DNA from: Pseudofrankia saprophytica
GTDB taxonomy: Bacteria > Actinomycetota > Actinomycetes > Frankiales > Frankiaceae
DNA length: 64,000 bases
Reading direction: 5' to 3'
Assembly: GCF_000235425.2 (NCBI RefSeq)
Contig: NZ_KI912266.1
Span: forward strand, 2,362,142-2,426,141
Shown here: positions 44,606 to 53,921 of the stretch, one piece after another
Layout: each line of letters opens with the position of its first letter
Position numbering within the stretch: the stretch's first letter is position 1
Translations under genes and position numbers: made by a program
The notes under the pieces: generated by a model
The model's input: only the letters and a program-made list of their open reading frames with translations
The model's database searches: none
Told to the model about the DNA's origin: nothing

Positions 44606-46837
44606 TCATCCCGCCCGCGCCGCAAAGCGGTCCGGTTCGAACCGGAACAGCACCGTCCCGTCATCCTCGCGGGTGACAGACCAGTACGGGGAGGCGCGGA
44701 AGGCTTCGCGAAGGGCGGCGAAGCGGTCCGGCAGGTCGGTCCCGTAGGCCCAGCCATAGTCCGACGACACCGGCGACCACACGGCGTACAGCTCGTAGGG
44801 CCCCGGCGACTGGTTCTGGACATACGTGACGAACCGGGCGGTGAGGCTTGCCATCTTCGCCGAGCCAGTGAGATTTTCGTCCTCGGGGTCGGCCGGCGTC
44901 GGCAGGTCCTGGACTCGCAGGCCGGTCGGACTGCCCGAACTGCGGGCCGGGGAAACCGGCAGGTCGCCTGGCCCCAGGCTGAACATGAAGAACTTCTCCT
45001 CGGGGTGGGCCTCCCCGTACGCCTGGAAGTACCGGACCGTTCTCAGGTCCCCGCCACGAATGACGTTCACCGCGTCCAGCCCGAACGCGGCCACCAGGAA
45101 CGTCGCGGTCAGCAGCGCGGACACGCCGAACCACGGCAACCGCCGGAGGCCGGCGCGGGATCGAGGGAAGACGCTGGCCCCGAGCAGCGCGAGCCAGGGT
45201 ATGGCGAACAGCATCGCCCGGAAGATGCCTTCGTTGCCGTACGGGTTCACGGCGACGAGGACCAGGCCGACCGCCGGGCAGCATGCCTGCGCCCACGCGG
45301 CCAGGTCGCGCCGTCTGCGGACCAGCGTGACGAGGGCCGCCACGCCGAGTAGCAGAACCCCACCGCAGAGCGCCCGCACCGTCTCGCCGACGATGGGCAG
45401 CCGGGCGAGTCCCGTCATGTTCGTCGTCGAGGGCGGCTTGAAGTTCTGCGACTGCCCGATCTCGCCCAGGTTGATGAAGCCGCTGACCGCGTTCCAGTGA
45501 ACGAGTGCCCACAGCACCGCCGGTCCCAGGAACAACGCCGGGATCCAGAACGGGCGCGCCTGGCGGAACACGACCAGCACGACCAGGACGCCACCGACCA
45601 CGTAGGGGCTCAGCTGGTGGGTGACCGCCAGCAGGCAGCCGGCGGCGAGCAGGAGGCCGGCGCGCGTCCTGGAATGGCGCTTGGTGAGCGCGAGCCCGAA
45701 CACGGCGAGCCCCACGACGAAGCCGACGGACTGGGGCGAGAAGTAGTCCGCGCCGATCGGGTCCGCGAGCACGGCCAGCGTGACCGCGACCCAGCAGTGG
45801 TAGGAATTGTCGAGCACCTTCCCGGCGAGATAGCGCAGGGCGGCCACTCGGAACACGCCCAGCAGGGACGGCCAGAACGTGGCGAGCCCGAGCGGGTCGC
45901 GGATCCCGGTGACGTCGCAGAGCCAGGCCATCGCCGCGAAGAAGCCGGACCAGTAGTTGTAGACGTCGACGCTTGAGTCGAGCCGGTGGATCGAGCGGAT
46001 CTGCTGTACCAGGTCGATGTGCTTCTCGGCCGACTGCGAGCGGGGCCCGTCGTAGACGAGCGAGGGCGTGAGCGTCAACACCACCGTCAGCAGCAGCACG
46101 GCGATGGCCAGGTCGCGTTCGTTCTCTCCGGAATGAAGGACGATCGCTATCAGAATGAGGGCCAGGCCCACGAACCACAGCGGCCCGATCAGCGGAACAA
46201 AGCCGTAGAAACCGGGGTCCAGATGGCGATGGGTGAACGCGGAGACCACGCACAGCAGAGCTCCCGCCGTCGCGCAGAGCACCGGCCAGGACTGGCCTGT
46301 CGATCGGCCGCCCGGCCACTGCCGGCGTAGCCAGCCGCCGATGCCCTGTGGCCCCAGGTCGCGCATGGCCAGCCGGATGCCGGCCGCGTGCGCCGGAACG
46401 CTCGCGGCCGCGACGATGACGAAGGCGGCTATCGGGTGCCAGGCATGGGTCTCGACCATGGCGACGGACACGAATACCAGCACGCAGAACCCGGTGACCA
46501 TCGTGAGGGTCATCCGCGTCGCCAGCCGGACGAACCGGTTGAACGCCCACGGCGCGGACCCGGGACCCAGCAGGCAGAATGCCAGCAGCGCCCCGAGCCG
46601 TGGGCCGTCGGCGCCAAGCGCCGCGGCGACGCTCCCCACCGCCAGCAAGGCCAGACTTCCGGCCGACAACGCCAGCCGGGCCGCGGCGGTGCCGGCCAGG
46701 ACGGCGTCATCCGCGAGCCCGGCGGGCGCTGGAGGCGCGCCCCGGCGCCCGCCTCGCCGGATGGTGATAGTCGCTGGTTCCGTGTAGCGGCTTCGCGTGG
46801 GCGGCGGCGCGTCGCCGTCGCCCACGCGAAGCCGCAT
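44606..46837 (-). CDS. large polytopic membrane protein, possible GT-C-type glycan enzyme
   Basis: About 743 residues with 12-14 predicted transmembrane helices (such as LALLAVGSVAAALGA and VGLALILIAIVLH) and a soluble C-terminal part of about 120 residues. Stretches like DVYNYWSGFFAAMAWL and ADYFSPQSVGFVVGLAVFG resemble predicted sugar-transfer membrane proteins of actinobacteria, but no catalytic motif is certain. I placed the start at ATG 46837, with GGAG 7 nt upstream; an earlier ATG at 47086 would add 83 disordered residues. The first 15 codons contain a perfect 15-bp inverted repeat. It precedes the GH16-like gene by 119 bp. Called as likely glycan-related by context only. Confidence 0.8.
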   Translation of the reverse strand: MRLRVGDGDAPPPTRSRYTEPATITIRRGGRRGAPPAPAGLADDAVLAGTAAARLALSAGSLALLAVGSVAAALGADGPRLGALLAFCLLGPGSAPWAFNRFVRLATRMTLTMVTGFCVLVFVSVAMVETHAWHPIAAFVIVAAASVPAHAAGIRLAMRDLGPQGIGGWLRRQWPGGRSTGQSWPVLCATAGALLCVVSAFTHRHLDPGFYGFVPLIGPLWFVGLALILIAIVLHSGENERDLAIAVLLLTVVLTLTPSLVYDGPRSQSAEKHIDLVQQIRSIHRLDSSVDVYNYWSGFFAAMAWLCDVTGIRDPLGLATFWPSLLGVFRVAALRYLAGKVLDNSYHCWVAVTLAVLADPIGADYFSPQSVGFVVGLAVFGLALTKRHSRTRAGLLLAAGCLLAVTHQLSPYVVGGVLVVLVVFRQARPFWIPALFLGPAVLWALVHWNAVSGFINLGEIGQSQNFKPPSTTNMTGLARLPIVGETVRALCGGVLLLGVAALVTLVRRRRDLAAWAQACCPAVGLVLVAVNPYGNEGIFRAMLFAIPWLALLGASVFPRSRAGLRRLPWFGVSALLTATFLVAAFGLDAVNVIRGGDLRTVRYFQAYGEAHPEEKFFMFSLGPGDLPVSPARSSGSPTGLRVQDLPTPADPEDENLTGSAKMASLTARFVTYVQNQSPGPYELYAVWSPVSSDYGWAYGTDLPDRFAALREAFRASPYWSVTREDDGTVLFRFEPDRFAARAG
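46788..46834. repeat. perfect 15-bp inverted repeat directly after a start codon
   Basis: cggcttcgcgtgggc (46788-46802) and gcccacgcgaagccg (46820-46834) are perfect complements with a 17-nt loop. On the minus strand the stem begins at the base after the ATG of the polytopic membrane protein gene, so it would fold at the translation start. Confidence 0.85.
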
Positions 46838-47638
46838 CGTCGGCTCCGCGTCAGTCGATGCGGCCCGCGGCGCCGGATCCTGTGCTTCCTTGGACCCCGC
46901 CCACCGCGGCCGCTCGGTCTGCCCTGCGCCGGTCGCCGACGCGGCGTCGTGGCGAAGACCGCCTCGAGCGCGCCACGGCGGAGGCGGAATCCGAGCTGGG
47001 CCGGCGTCTCCCGCCGTCACCGGCGGCCGACCGCGCCGACGGCCGCTGGAAAGGCATGTTCGACCACGCGCACCAGCGGTCCCCACGGCACGACCAACAT
47101 TGTCCCCCCGATTGGCTCATGCTTGCGCGCCCGTTTCTGCCACGACCGTTTCGTTTGGGCGGCCACATAACGACGGTGCGTGACCGTCGCCACTCGTCCG
47201 AATCGGGATCCGGTGCTCGCGCTTGTCCCGCTCGCTATGTGTTCCATATCACGGCTACCGGCCAGATGGCGGCGGGGTCAGCGTAGCAGGGGCACTCTCG
47301 CGCTGGTCCCGTGACTAACCCGCCGAGGAAGGTGATCGGTCGCTCTTCTCGCCAGGCATCACCCGTCCGCACCGACTTTGACGCGTCGATGAATCCGGAT
47401 TGAGGCGTTGGCGCCGGGGGGTGGGCCGGGACACCGGGCCCGCTGGCCGGCGAGCGCTACCACAGCGCGGGGCTGGATGGCGTGAGACTCGTTAGCCTGC
47501 GGAAGGGCGGGACGCCGGCCGGGGGCGTGGCGCGGCCGCCACCACAAAGGCGGCGGCACCACCCGCACATGACCGAAGATAGCCGGGGCAGTGTCGAGGA
47601 CGACGACGGCCGGTTCAGGACGAGGGGTATCGAGCAGC
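46838..47638. other. 801-bp region without a supported gene
   Basis: Divergent upstream region of the membrane protein gene and fumC. Several open frames exist on both strands but all have Arg/Ser/Pro-rich composition of shadow frames and none has a recognisable domain. It presumably carries the two promoters; a TAGCCT -10-like box lies near 47493. Confidence 0.5.
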
Positions 47639-49030
47639 ATGACCGAGCAGGAGTACCGGATCGAGCACGACAGCATGGGGGACGTGCGGGTCCCGGCCAG
47701 CGCGAAGTGGCGGGCACAGACCCAGCGCGCGGTCGAGAACTTCCCGGTCTCCGGGCAGCGCATCTCCCGGGCGCACATCGCCGCCCTGGCTCGGATCAAA
47801 GCGGCCGCCGCGACGGTCAACGCCAAGCTCGGAGTGCTCGACGGCGAGATCGCCGAGGCAATCGCCTCCGCGGCCGCCGAGGTCGCCCGCGGCGACTGGG
47901 ACGACCAGTTTCCGCTGGACGTGTTCCAGACCGGCTCCGGCACGTCGTCAAACATGAACACCAACGAGGTCATCGCGACGCTCGCCAGCGAGCGGCTCGG
48001 CCGCCCGGTGCACCCGAATGACCATGTGAACTGCTCCCAGTCGTCGAACGACGTGTTCCCGTCGTCGATCCACATCGCCGCGACCCAGGGCATCGTCGCC
48101 GAGCTGATCCCGGCGCTCGAGCATCTGGCGGCGTCGCTGTCGCGCAAGAGTGAGCAGTTCGCCGACGTGGTCAAGTCGGGGCGTACGCACCTGATGGACG
48201 CGACCCCGGTCACCCTGGGCCAGGAGTTCGGCGGCTACGCCGCGGCGGTACGCCTTGGCGTCGAGCGGCTGAACGCGGCGCTGCCCCGGATCGGCGAGCT
48301 GCCGCTGGGCGGAACCGCGGTCGGCACCGGGATCAACACCCCACCTGGCTTCTCCGCGACCGTCATCTCCGAACTGGCGGCCAGCACCGGACTGCCGCTC
48401 ACCGAGGCGCGCGACCACTTCGAGGCGCAGGCCTCCCGGGACGGCCTGGTCGAGGCATCCGGCGTCCTGCGGGTTGTCGCGGTGTCGCTGTACAAGATCT
48501 CCAACGACCTGCGCTGGGCATCCTCCGGCCCGCGCGCGGGCCTCGGTGAGATCCACCTGCCTGACCTGCAGCCCGGCTCGTCGATCATGCCCGGCAAGGT
48601 CAACCCGGTCATCCCGGAGGCGGTCTGCCAGGTGGTCGCCCAGGTCGTCGGCAACGACGCCGCCGTGGCGTTCGGCGGCTCGGCCGGCAACTTCGAGCTG
48701 AACGTGATGCTCCCGGTGATCGCCCGCAACCTGCTGGAGTCGATCCACATCCTGTCGACGATCAGCCGCCTTTTCGCGGACCGCTGCATCGACGGCATCG
48801 AGGCTAACGTCGAGCGCTGCCGCCGGTACGCCGAGTCGTCACCGTCGGTCGTCACCCCGCTGAACAAGTACATCGGCTACGAGGAGGCCGCGAAGGTCGC
48901 CAAGCAGTCGCTCGCCGAGGAGAAGACCATCCGCGAGGTCGTGCTGGAGCGAGGCTACGTCGAGGCCGGCAAGCTCACCCTGGAGCAGCTCGACGCCGCC
49001 CTCGACGTTCTCTCCATGACCCACCCCTAG
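47639..49030 (+). CDS. fumC: class II fumarate hydratase
   Basis: About 463 residues. Interconverts fumarate and malate in the TCA cycle; iron-independent class II. The signature [16 protein letters not shown] is intact, with [28 protein letters not shown] and [16 protein letters not shown] also as in the family. ATG 47639 begins [19 protein letters not shown]; the upstream open frame from 47591 is not family-like. A weak GAGGGG lies about 12 nt upstream. In many actinobacteria fumarase lies beside glpX; here it is about 9 kb away, separated by ispH and glycan-related genes. Confidence 0.97.
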   Translation: MTEQEYRIEHDSMGDVRVPASAKWRAQTQRAVENFPVSGQRISRAHIAALARIKAAAATVNAKLGVLDGEIAEAIASAAAEVARGDWDDQFPLDVFQTGSGTSSNMNTNEVIATLASERLGRPVHPNDHVNCSQSSNDVFPSSIHIAATQGIVAELIPALEHLAASLSRKSEQFADVVKSGRTHLMDATPVTLGQEFGGYAAAVRLGVERLNAALPRIGELPLGGTAVGTGINTPPGFSATVISELAASTGLPLTEARDHFEAQASRDGLVEASGVLRVVAVSLYKISNDLRWASSGPRAGLGEIHLPDLQPGSSIMPGKVNPVIPEAVCQVVAQVVGNDAAVAFGGSAGNFELNVMLPVIARNLLESIHILSTISRLFADRCIDGIEANVERCRRYAESSPSVVTPLNKYIGYEEAAKVAKQSLAEEKTIREVVLERGYVEAGKLTLEQLDAALDVLSMTHP

Positions 49031-49040
49031 CGGCGTGCCG

Positions 49041-49069
49041 GCGGCGGCGCCCCCGGCCGGCGCCGCCGC
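49041..49069 (+). terminator. fumC terminator, first hairpin
   Basis: Perfect 10-bp arms gcggcggcgc (49041-49050) and gcgccgccgc (49060-49069), 11 bp past the fumC stop codon. Confidence 0.7.
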
Positions 49070-49081
49070 TCTGGTTGATGC

Positions 49082-49108
49082 CACGCCAACGCCAGGACCG
49101 TTGGCGTG
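49082..49108 (+). terminator. fumC terminator, second hairpin
   Basis: Perfect 10-bp arms cacgccaacg (49082-49091) and cgttggcgtg (49099-49108) with a 7-nt loop; tandem to the first hairpin. Confidence 0.65.
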
Positions 49109-49257
49109 AATCGCTCACGTCCGCTGGCATTCTTGCCACGATGGGAGTCGGCGGATCTCGCCGGCTCAGCCCGATCTGTCGAGCCGTCGTCTGTCATGTC
49201 CGTGAAACAAGAGCGGTAACGGCTGTCACCTCTCGGGTGCCGTCAGCCGCCGTGCCC

Positions 49258-49310
49258 GTGAGCCGCGCCCAGCCGTCATCAGGTCCTCGGCCGGTTGGGG
49301 CGCGGCTCAC
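49258..49310. other. 13-bp perfect inverted repeat in an 870-bp gene-free stretch
   Basis: gtgagccgcgccc (49258-49270) and gggcgcggctcac (49298-49310), spacer 27 nt. It lies in 49031-49899, where I see no gene; a TAGACT -10-like box follows at 49357-49362, so a small transcript or the start of the flippase operon could begin there. Confidence 0.5.
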
Positions 49311-49899
49311 CCAGTCCGCCCGCGTCATCAAGGTGGCCGACCTGCGCTGCTGCTAGACTGACCGCGCCGGCAGCCGGCTGGAATGCCGTAGGCCGGCGCG
49401 CGACGGTTGGGGGAGTTCGTCGAAATTCCAACACCACTTGACGTCGCCACGTCGCCACCGTCCGGCGCTCTCGTCGAGGGTAATTGGTCGGCGCGGAATG
49501 TGAATATGGGCCGTGTCGCATAGCCCGGCCGGCACGTAAGCGACGTCGGTGGGGATCCCGGCCGGGGTGACGCGCATTCATCCAGTCCCTCACCCTGCGT
49601 CGGCCGCTTGTCGGGCTGCCAGTAGTCGGGGGCGAAATGGTGTCGGTTCCGCCGCGCGGCGAGCCGCTGAAGAACGGATCGGCTCCGGGTCGGCGGTCGC
49701 GGGTTCCGCGGGCCCGCGGAACCCGCGGTGGCGTCGCCGCCGCCTCTGGCCCCGGCTGGCTCACTCGGCCGAAGAGGACCGCGAAGCCCGAGCCGGCTCG
49801 AATCCGCGGTTCTTGCCCGACCGTGTCTGGCCGCGCCGGCGCTGACCTGGCCCGCCAGGGCGCGTCCGCGCGCCTGGCGCCTGGCCAAGGACCGCGGCG

Positions 49900-51831
49900 A
49901 TGAGTTCTGGCGCCTCGGACGAGACAGTCTGGCTCCGGTCGCTGCCAAGGTCCGAGCCGCTGATTCTCGGAGCGGCCGACGCGACCATGTGGCTGCGCTG
50001 GCAGCCGCCGACCCGGCCGGCCGCGACCGCGACCGCGCCCGCGGACGGGCCGCGGGCCGGTCGAGCCGGAGCGGAGCCCGACTCGTCCGTGCTGCTCGAG
50101 CCGCTGCGGGAGGTGGGCGCCGGCGCGGGCCCGCGGGGAGTACCGGAGCCGCGGCCCGCCGCGGAGGCATCGAGTTCGTCCGACGACGCCGTCGCGCGCG
50201 AGGTCTCGGGGATGTTCGGGCGCGACTCCCTCTACATGCTGCTGTGGGCCGTCCAGATCGTCGGCGCTGCCGGGGTGACTCCCTTCGTGACCCGGCTGAT
50301 GGGAGCGGACGAGTTCGGCGCGGTGGCCGCGGCCAATGCCGTCATGCAGGTGCTGTTCCAGGTGGCCGGGCTTGGCCTGCAGACGGCGATCCAGTGGAAG
50401 TACGCGGATTCGGCGGCTGGCAGCTCGGACGGCCCGGCCGAGGCCCGCAGGCTGCTCACCTTGTGCATCCTTGCGGCGACGGCGATCACCTGGCTCGTCG
50501 ACACGACCGGCCGGTGGTGGGCCCCGTCGCTGGGATTCGAGCACTACGGCGGGGCGCTGCGGCTGGCGGTCTTCTGGGCGGGCATCGCGGCCGTGACCAA
50601 CGCCCAGCTGGCGCTGCTGCGCAGCCAGGACCGGCTCCTGGGCTTCGGGCTGGTGAGCATGCTGCAGTCGGTCGTCGCCGAGATGGCGAGCCTCGCGCTC
50701 GTCGCCGTGACGACGCCGACCGCGACGAGCTTCATTCGCGGTCAGCTTGTCTCGCAGATCGCCGCCACCGCGCTCGCCGTGTTCCTCGTGGTGCCGGGAC
50801 GGCTGGGACCGCGGGACCGGCGCCTCGTGGGGGCGAGCCTGGCCTATGCGCTGCCGCTGGTGCCGGCGGTGCTCGCCACGCTCGTGCTGAACGCGGGCAA
50901 CCGCTTCATCGTCCAGAGCCATCTGGGCCCCGCCGCCGTGGCTCGCTACCAGATCGCCTACAACATCGGGTCGCTGCCGACGCTGCTGCTGTCGGTGCTC
51001 AACTCGGCGTGGATGCCCCGCATCTTCGCGGTCTCCGACCCGGCCACTCGGGCGGCGGTGCTCGCGGCGAGCCGGGACGCCCTCTACCGGCTGCTGTCGC
51101 CCGTGCTCGTCGGGCTCGCGCTCGCGGCGCCCCTGCTGCTGCGCACCTGGGCGCCCGCGGGTTACGGCCCTGGGCAGTTGCTCGCCATCACCTCGATCGT
51201 GATCGTCTGCGCGGTGCCGGCGACCGCCAGCCTCGCGCCCACGCGGGCGCTCATGGCGGCGGGCGCGACCGTCAGCATCGCCGTCGGGACCGCCATCGCC
51301 GCCGCCGGCAACATCGCCCTCAGCCTCGTGCTGGTGCCGAGGCTCGGCCTGTCAGGCGGTGCGCTGGCGACCGGTGCCTCCTACTGCCTGTTGCATGGCT
51401 TCCTGCTGGCAAGGGCGCGGGTGGCCGCGCCCACTGCCCGCACGAGCCCGCTGATCCTCGTGGAGCTGGGCCTCGTCGTCGCGGCGGTGCTGGGGCTGAG
51501 TCTTGTCCCGGCCGACGGCCCGGTGGCATTCGCGGGTCGGGCGGTCGCGATGCTCGCCGCGCTCGCCTGGTTCGGCGTCATCTTCCGAATGATCGCCCGT
51601 GGAAAGGGCGCCGCTCGCCCGGCGGGCCGCCGCCGGGCGAGCGGCCCGCGTCGGCACGAGGCGCTCGAGGCGGCCCCGAGGGCACGCCACCGCGCCGACA
51701 GCCACTCGCGGCCGGTCCCGACGGCCGGACCGGCCGGGCTGCGTGCCGACCTACCCGAGCAACCCAGCCGGCGCTACGAGGAGGCGCCGACCATGCAGCT
51801 GTCGTGGCGTTCGCTTGGAGGATGGAGATGA
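49900..51831 (+). CDS. Wzx-type polysaccharide flippase / lipopolysaccharide biosynthesis membrane protein
   Basis: A 643-residue protein of the MOP/MATE-like oligosaccharide flippase type, moving lipid-linked glycans across the membrane. About 110 disordered N-terminal residues precede the membrane domain of 12-14 helices, which starts GRDSLYMLLWAVQIVGAAGVT and includes the family-like MGADEFGAVAAANAVMQVLFQ and AGNRFIVQSHLGPAAVARYQIAY. A basic C-terminal tail of about 80 residues follows. ATG 49900 was used; AAGGA about 10 nt upstream is moderate. The stop overlaps the next gene by 4 nt (ATGA), so flippase and transferase are coupled. Confidence 0.9.
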   Translation: MSSGASDETVWLRSLPRSEPLILGAADATMWLRWQPPTRPAATATAPADGPRAGRAGAEPDSSVLLEPLREVGAGAGPRGVPEPRPAAEASSSSDDAVAREVSGMFGRDSLYMLLWAVQIVGAAGVTPFVTRLMGADEFGAVAAANAVMQVLFQVAGLGLQTAIQWKYADSAAGSSDGPAEARRLLTLCILAATAITWLVDTTGRWWAPSLGFEHYGGALRLAVFWAGIAAVTNAQLALLRSQDRLLGFGLVSMLQSVVAEMASLALVAVTTPTATSFIRGQLVSQIAATALAVFLVVPGRLGPRDRRLVGASLAYALPLVPAVLATLVLNAGNRFIVQSHLGPAAVARYQIAYNIGSLPTLLLSVLNSAWMPRIFAVSDPATRAAVLAASRDALYRLLSPVLVGLALAAPLLLRTWAPAGYGPGQLLAITSIVIVCAVPATASLAPTRALMAAGATVSIAVGTAIAAAGNIALSLVLVPRLGLSGGALATGASYCLLHGFLLARARVAAPTARTSPLILVELGLVVAAVLGLSLVPADGPVAFAGRAVAMLAALAWFGVIFRMIARGKGAARPAGRRRASGPRRHEALEAAPRARHRADSHSRPVPTAGPAGLRADLPEQPSRRYEEAPTMQLSWRSLGGWR

Positions 51832-52766
51832 CCTTGCTCGCGGCGGTGGTCATGGCGCACACCGACCCGACCCACCTACGGCGGCTGGTCTTGGCGCTCG
51901 ACGACGTGCCCATCTTCCTGCACTGCGACGCGCGTACGCCCGAGGCCACGTACCAGCGGATGACCAGCCGGCTACCCCTGCGGGTGACGCTCTGCGCACG
52001 CCAGCCGACGACGCTGTCGAGCTGGTCGCTGGTGGACGCGGAGCTGCGCGCGCTGCGCGTGGCGCTCGCCCGTACGTCAGCCAGGCATATCGCGGTCCTC
52101 TCCGGCGCCGACTATCCGTTGCTGGCAATGCCGGAGCTGGAGCGTGAGCTCTCCCGGTGGGACGGTTTCTCCTGGCTGTGGAACGTGCCGTTGCCATACC
52201 GGCCGTGGAGCACCCCGAGGCATCCCGACGGCGGCCTGTGGCGCCTGCGGCGGAGGTTCCTCACCTGGCGTAACCAGGTGATGTTCGTCAAGGACGTGCC
52301 GTTGCGCCTGCCGGTCAGCCGGTCGATTCCGGCTGACCTGGAGCCGCGGGCCGGCTCGCAGTGGAAGATCTACGCCCGTCACCACGCCGAGGCTCTTGTC
52401 CGGCTGATGGACGGGCGGCCGGACCTCGTCCGGTACTGGCGCGGCACGCTGGTTCCGGACGAGACCTTCGCCGCGTCGATGCTGGGCAGCCGCTCGCTGC
52501 TTGGCTCGGACGCGCTTCCGGCCTGCTACAGCCATCCCTGGCACATGGCGTGGCCGGCGGGTGGCGCGACGCATCCGGGCTGGCTGACGATGGCGCATTT
52601 CGACGACCTCGCGCGCGCTCAGAAGGAGCCCCCCGCCGATCCGGTGACCTCGTTCGCGGCTGTCGCCGGCGAACCGCGGGAGCACCGCAGGCTCTTCGCC
52701 AGAAAATTCGGTACGGCCGTGGACACAGACGTCCTCGACCGCATCGACGCCGAGCTGCGAGCCTGA
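51828..52766 (+). CDS. core-2/I-branching beta-1,6-N-acetylglucosaminyltransferase family protein
   Basis: About 312 residues of the GT14-like family: AAVVMAHTDPTHLRRLVLAL at the N-terminus, DVPIFLHCDART, SARHIAVLSGADYPLLAM and the C-terminal LVPDETFAASMLG, the pattern used by bacterial members that add N-acetylglucosamine or xylose branches. No membrane helix. ATG 51828 overlaps the flippase stop, with GGAGG at 51817-51821 giving good spacing. It probably decorates the glycan handled by the flippase. Sugar donor and acceptor unknown. Confidence 0.88.
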   Translation: MTLLAAVVMAHTDPTHLRRLVLALDDVPIFLHCDARTPEATYQRMTSRLPLRVTLCARQPTTLSSWSLVDAELRALRVALARTSARHIAVLSGADYPLLAMPELERELSRWDGFSWLWNVPLPYRPWSTPRHPDGGLWRLRRRFLTWRNQVMFVKDVPLRLPVSRSIPADLEPRAGSQWKIYARHHAEALVRLMDGRPDLVRYWRGTLVPDETFAASMLGSRSLLGSDALPACYSHPWHMAWPAGGATHPGWLTMAHFDDLARAQKEPPADPVTSFAAVAGEPREHRRLFARKFGTAVDTDVLDRIDAELRA

Positions 52767-52892
52767 CCAGCCCCGGCGAGGGCCGAGGCCAGGCGCCGCC
52801 TGGACGGGTGCGGTCCCGGCGCGAGCTCCCGGGGTCCGCCTCAGGGACGACTGGAACTGTCGTGGTCGGCCCGGCCCACCGGCTCGGCGGCC

Positions 52893-53921
52893 TCATCGTC
52901 TCGGTGGCACGCCCCCGGGCCTGGGTGCCCTGGCATTCGGGGTGCTCAGGCCACCGGTGCGCAACGCGACCAGGCCGCGGGCGTATCCGGCTCCGGTGAC
53001 CGCGACCCCCGCGAGCACCGCGGCCGCTTGTGGCCACCTGGCCCGCTCCCGAAGGCCCCGCGCGACGGCGCGGGGGAGGGTTCGCCGGACGTAGGCGCGT
53101 TCCGCCTCGAGCGCGGCGGTCGCGCCGACCAGGTTCGTCACGACGGCCTTCGAGATTCCTTCGGCGTAGCACCGCCGCTGGAAGTAGGCCCACTGGGCAC
53201 GCGTCCCGGGAACCTTGTGGTAGACCACCGCATCCGGCACGTGCAGCACGGACGCTCCCGGCAGGGCCCGGCGCAGACGGATGTAGAACTCGGTCTCCTC
53301 GCAGCCGAGCGGTGTGTTGCCGACGCGCCCAATTCCGTCGGTGAACCCCCCGACCAGCGGAAAGAACTTGCGGCGGAACGACATCGCGGCACCTATGGGG
53401 TTGCGGATCTCGCTCACCGTCGTGGGCAAGCCCACGTAGCTGCATCCGACGACCCAGTCGAACTCCGGGGGAAACCAGCCGGGGCGCGTCGTCAGCCAGT
53501 CCGCCGCGACGGTCCCGCCGACACCGACCACATTGGGATCCACGTAGGGCGCCGTCAGTTTGGCGAGCCAGTCCGCGGCGGCGCGCGCGTCGTCGTCGAG
53601 AAACGCGACGATCTCGCCGGTCGCCCGCTCGACACCCGTGTTTCGGGCGCCAGAAAGTCCTCGCGAGTTCTCGTTGGCGACGACGATGACGTCCGGGAAC
53701 GCTGCCCGGGCACGTCCCAGCAGCGCATTGTTGTAGTCGACGACGAGGATGATCTCGCTGGCCGGCGGATCCTGTGCCCTGATGCTGTCCAGCGCGGCGG
53801 TGATGTCGCCGAACCGGTCCTCGGTGTAGGCGCAGATGATGACGGACACAGCCGGCTGGTCAGGCTGACCGGTCGACGGCGTCGCGCGTCCGTCACTCGC
53901 GATGGCGTCGCCCGTGGTCAT
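52893..53921 (-). CDS. glycosyltransferase family 2
   Basis: A 342-residue GT-A enzyme. The nucleotide-sugar binding fold starts AVSVIICAYTEDRFGDITAA, the metal-binding DDD motif is in IVAFLDDDARAAADW, and NPIGAAMSFRRKFF followed by GCEETEFYIRLRRA contains the catalytic ED-type acidic pair. The C-terminal 60 residues include a hydrophobic patch (AAAVLAGVAVTGAGYARGLVAL), possibly membrane-associating. Start ATG 53921 overlaps the stop of the upstream GT2 by 4 nt, so the two are coupled. Probably elongates a surface glycan. Confidence 0.92.
   Translation of the reverse strand: MTTGDAIASDGRATPSTGQPDQPAVSVIICAYTEDRFGDITAALDSIRAQDPPASEIILVVDYNNALLGRARAAFPDVIVVANENSRGLSGARNTGVERATGEIVAFLDDDARAAADWLAKLTAPYVDPNVVGVGGTVAADWLTTRPGWFPPEFDWVVGCSYVGLPTTVSEIRNPIGAAMSFRRKFFPLVGGFTDGIGRVGNTPLGCEETEFYIRLRRALPGASVLHVPDAVVYHKVPGTRAQWAYFQRRCYAEGISKAVVTNLVGATAALEAERAYVRRTLPRAVARGLRERARWPQAAAVLAGVAVTGAGYARGLVALRTGGLSTPNARAPRPGGVPPRR

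Noticed and set aside
46838-47638. Small plus- and minus-strand open frames upstream of fumC as genes
   Set aside because: Composition of shadow frames, no ribosome binding site, no domain.
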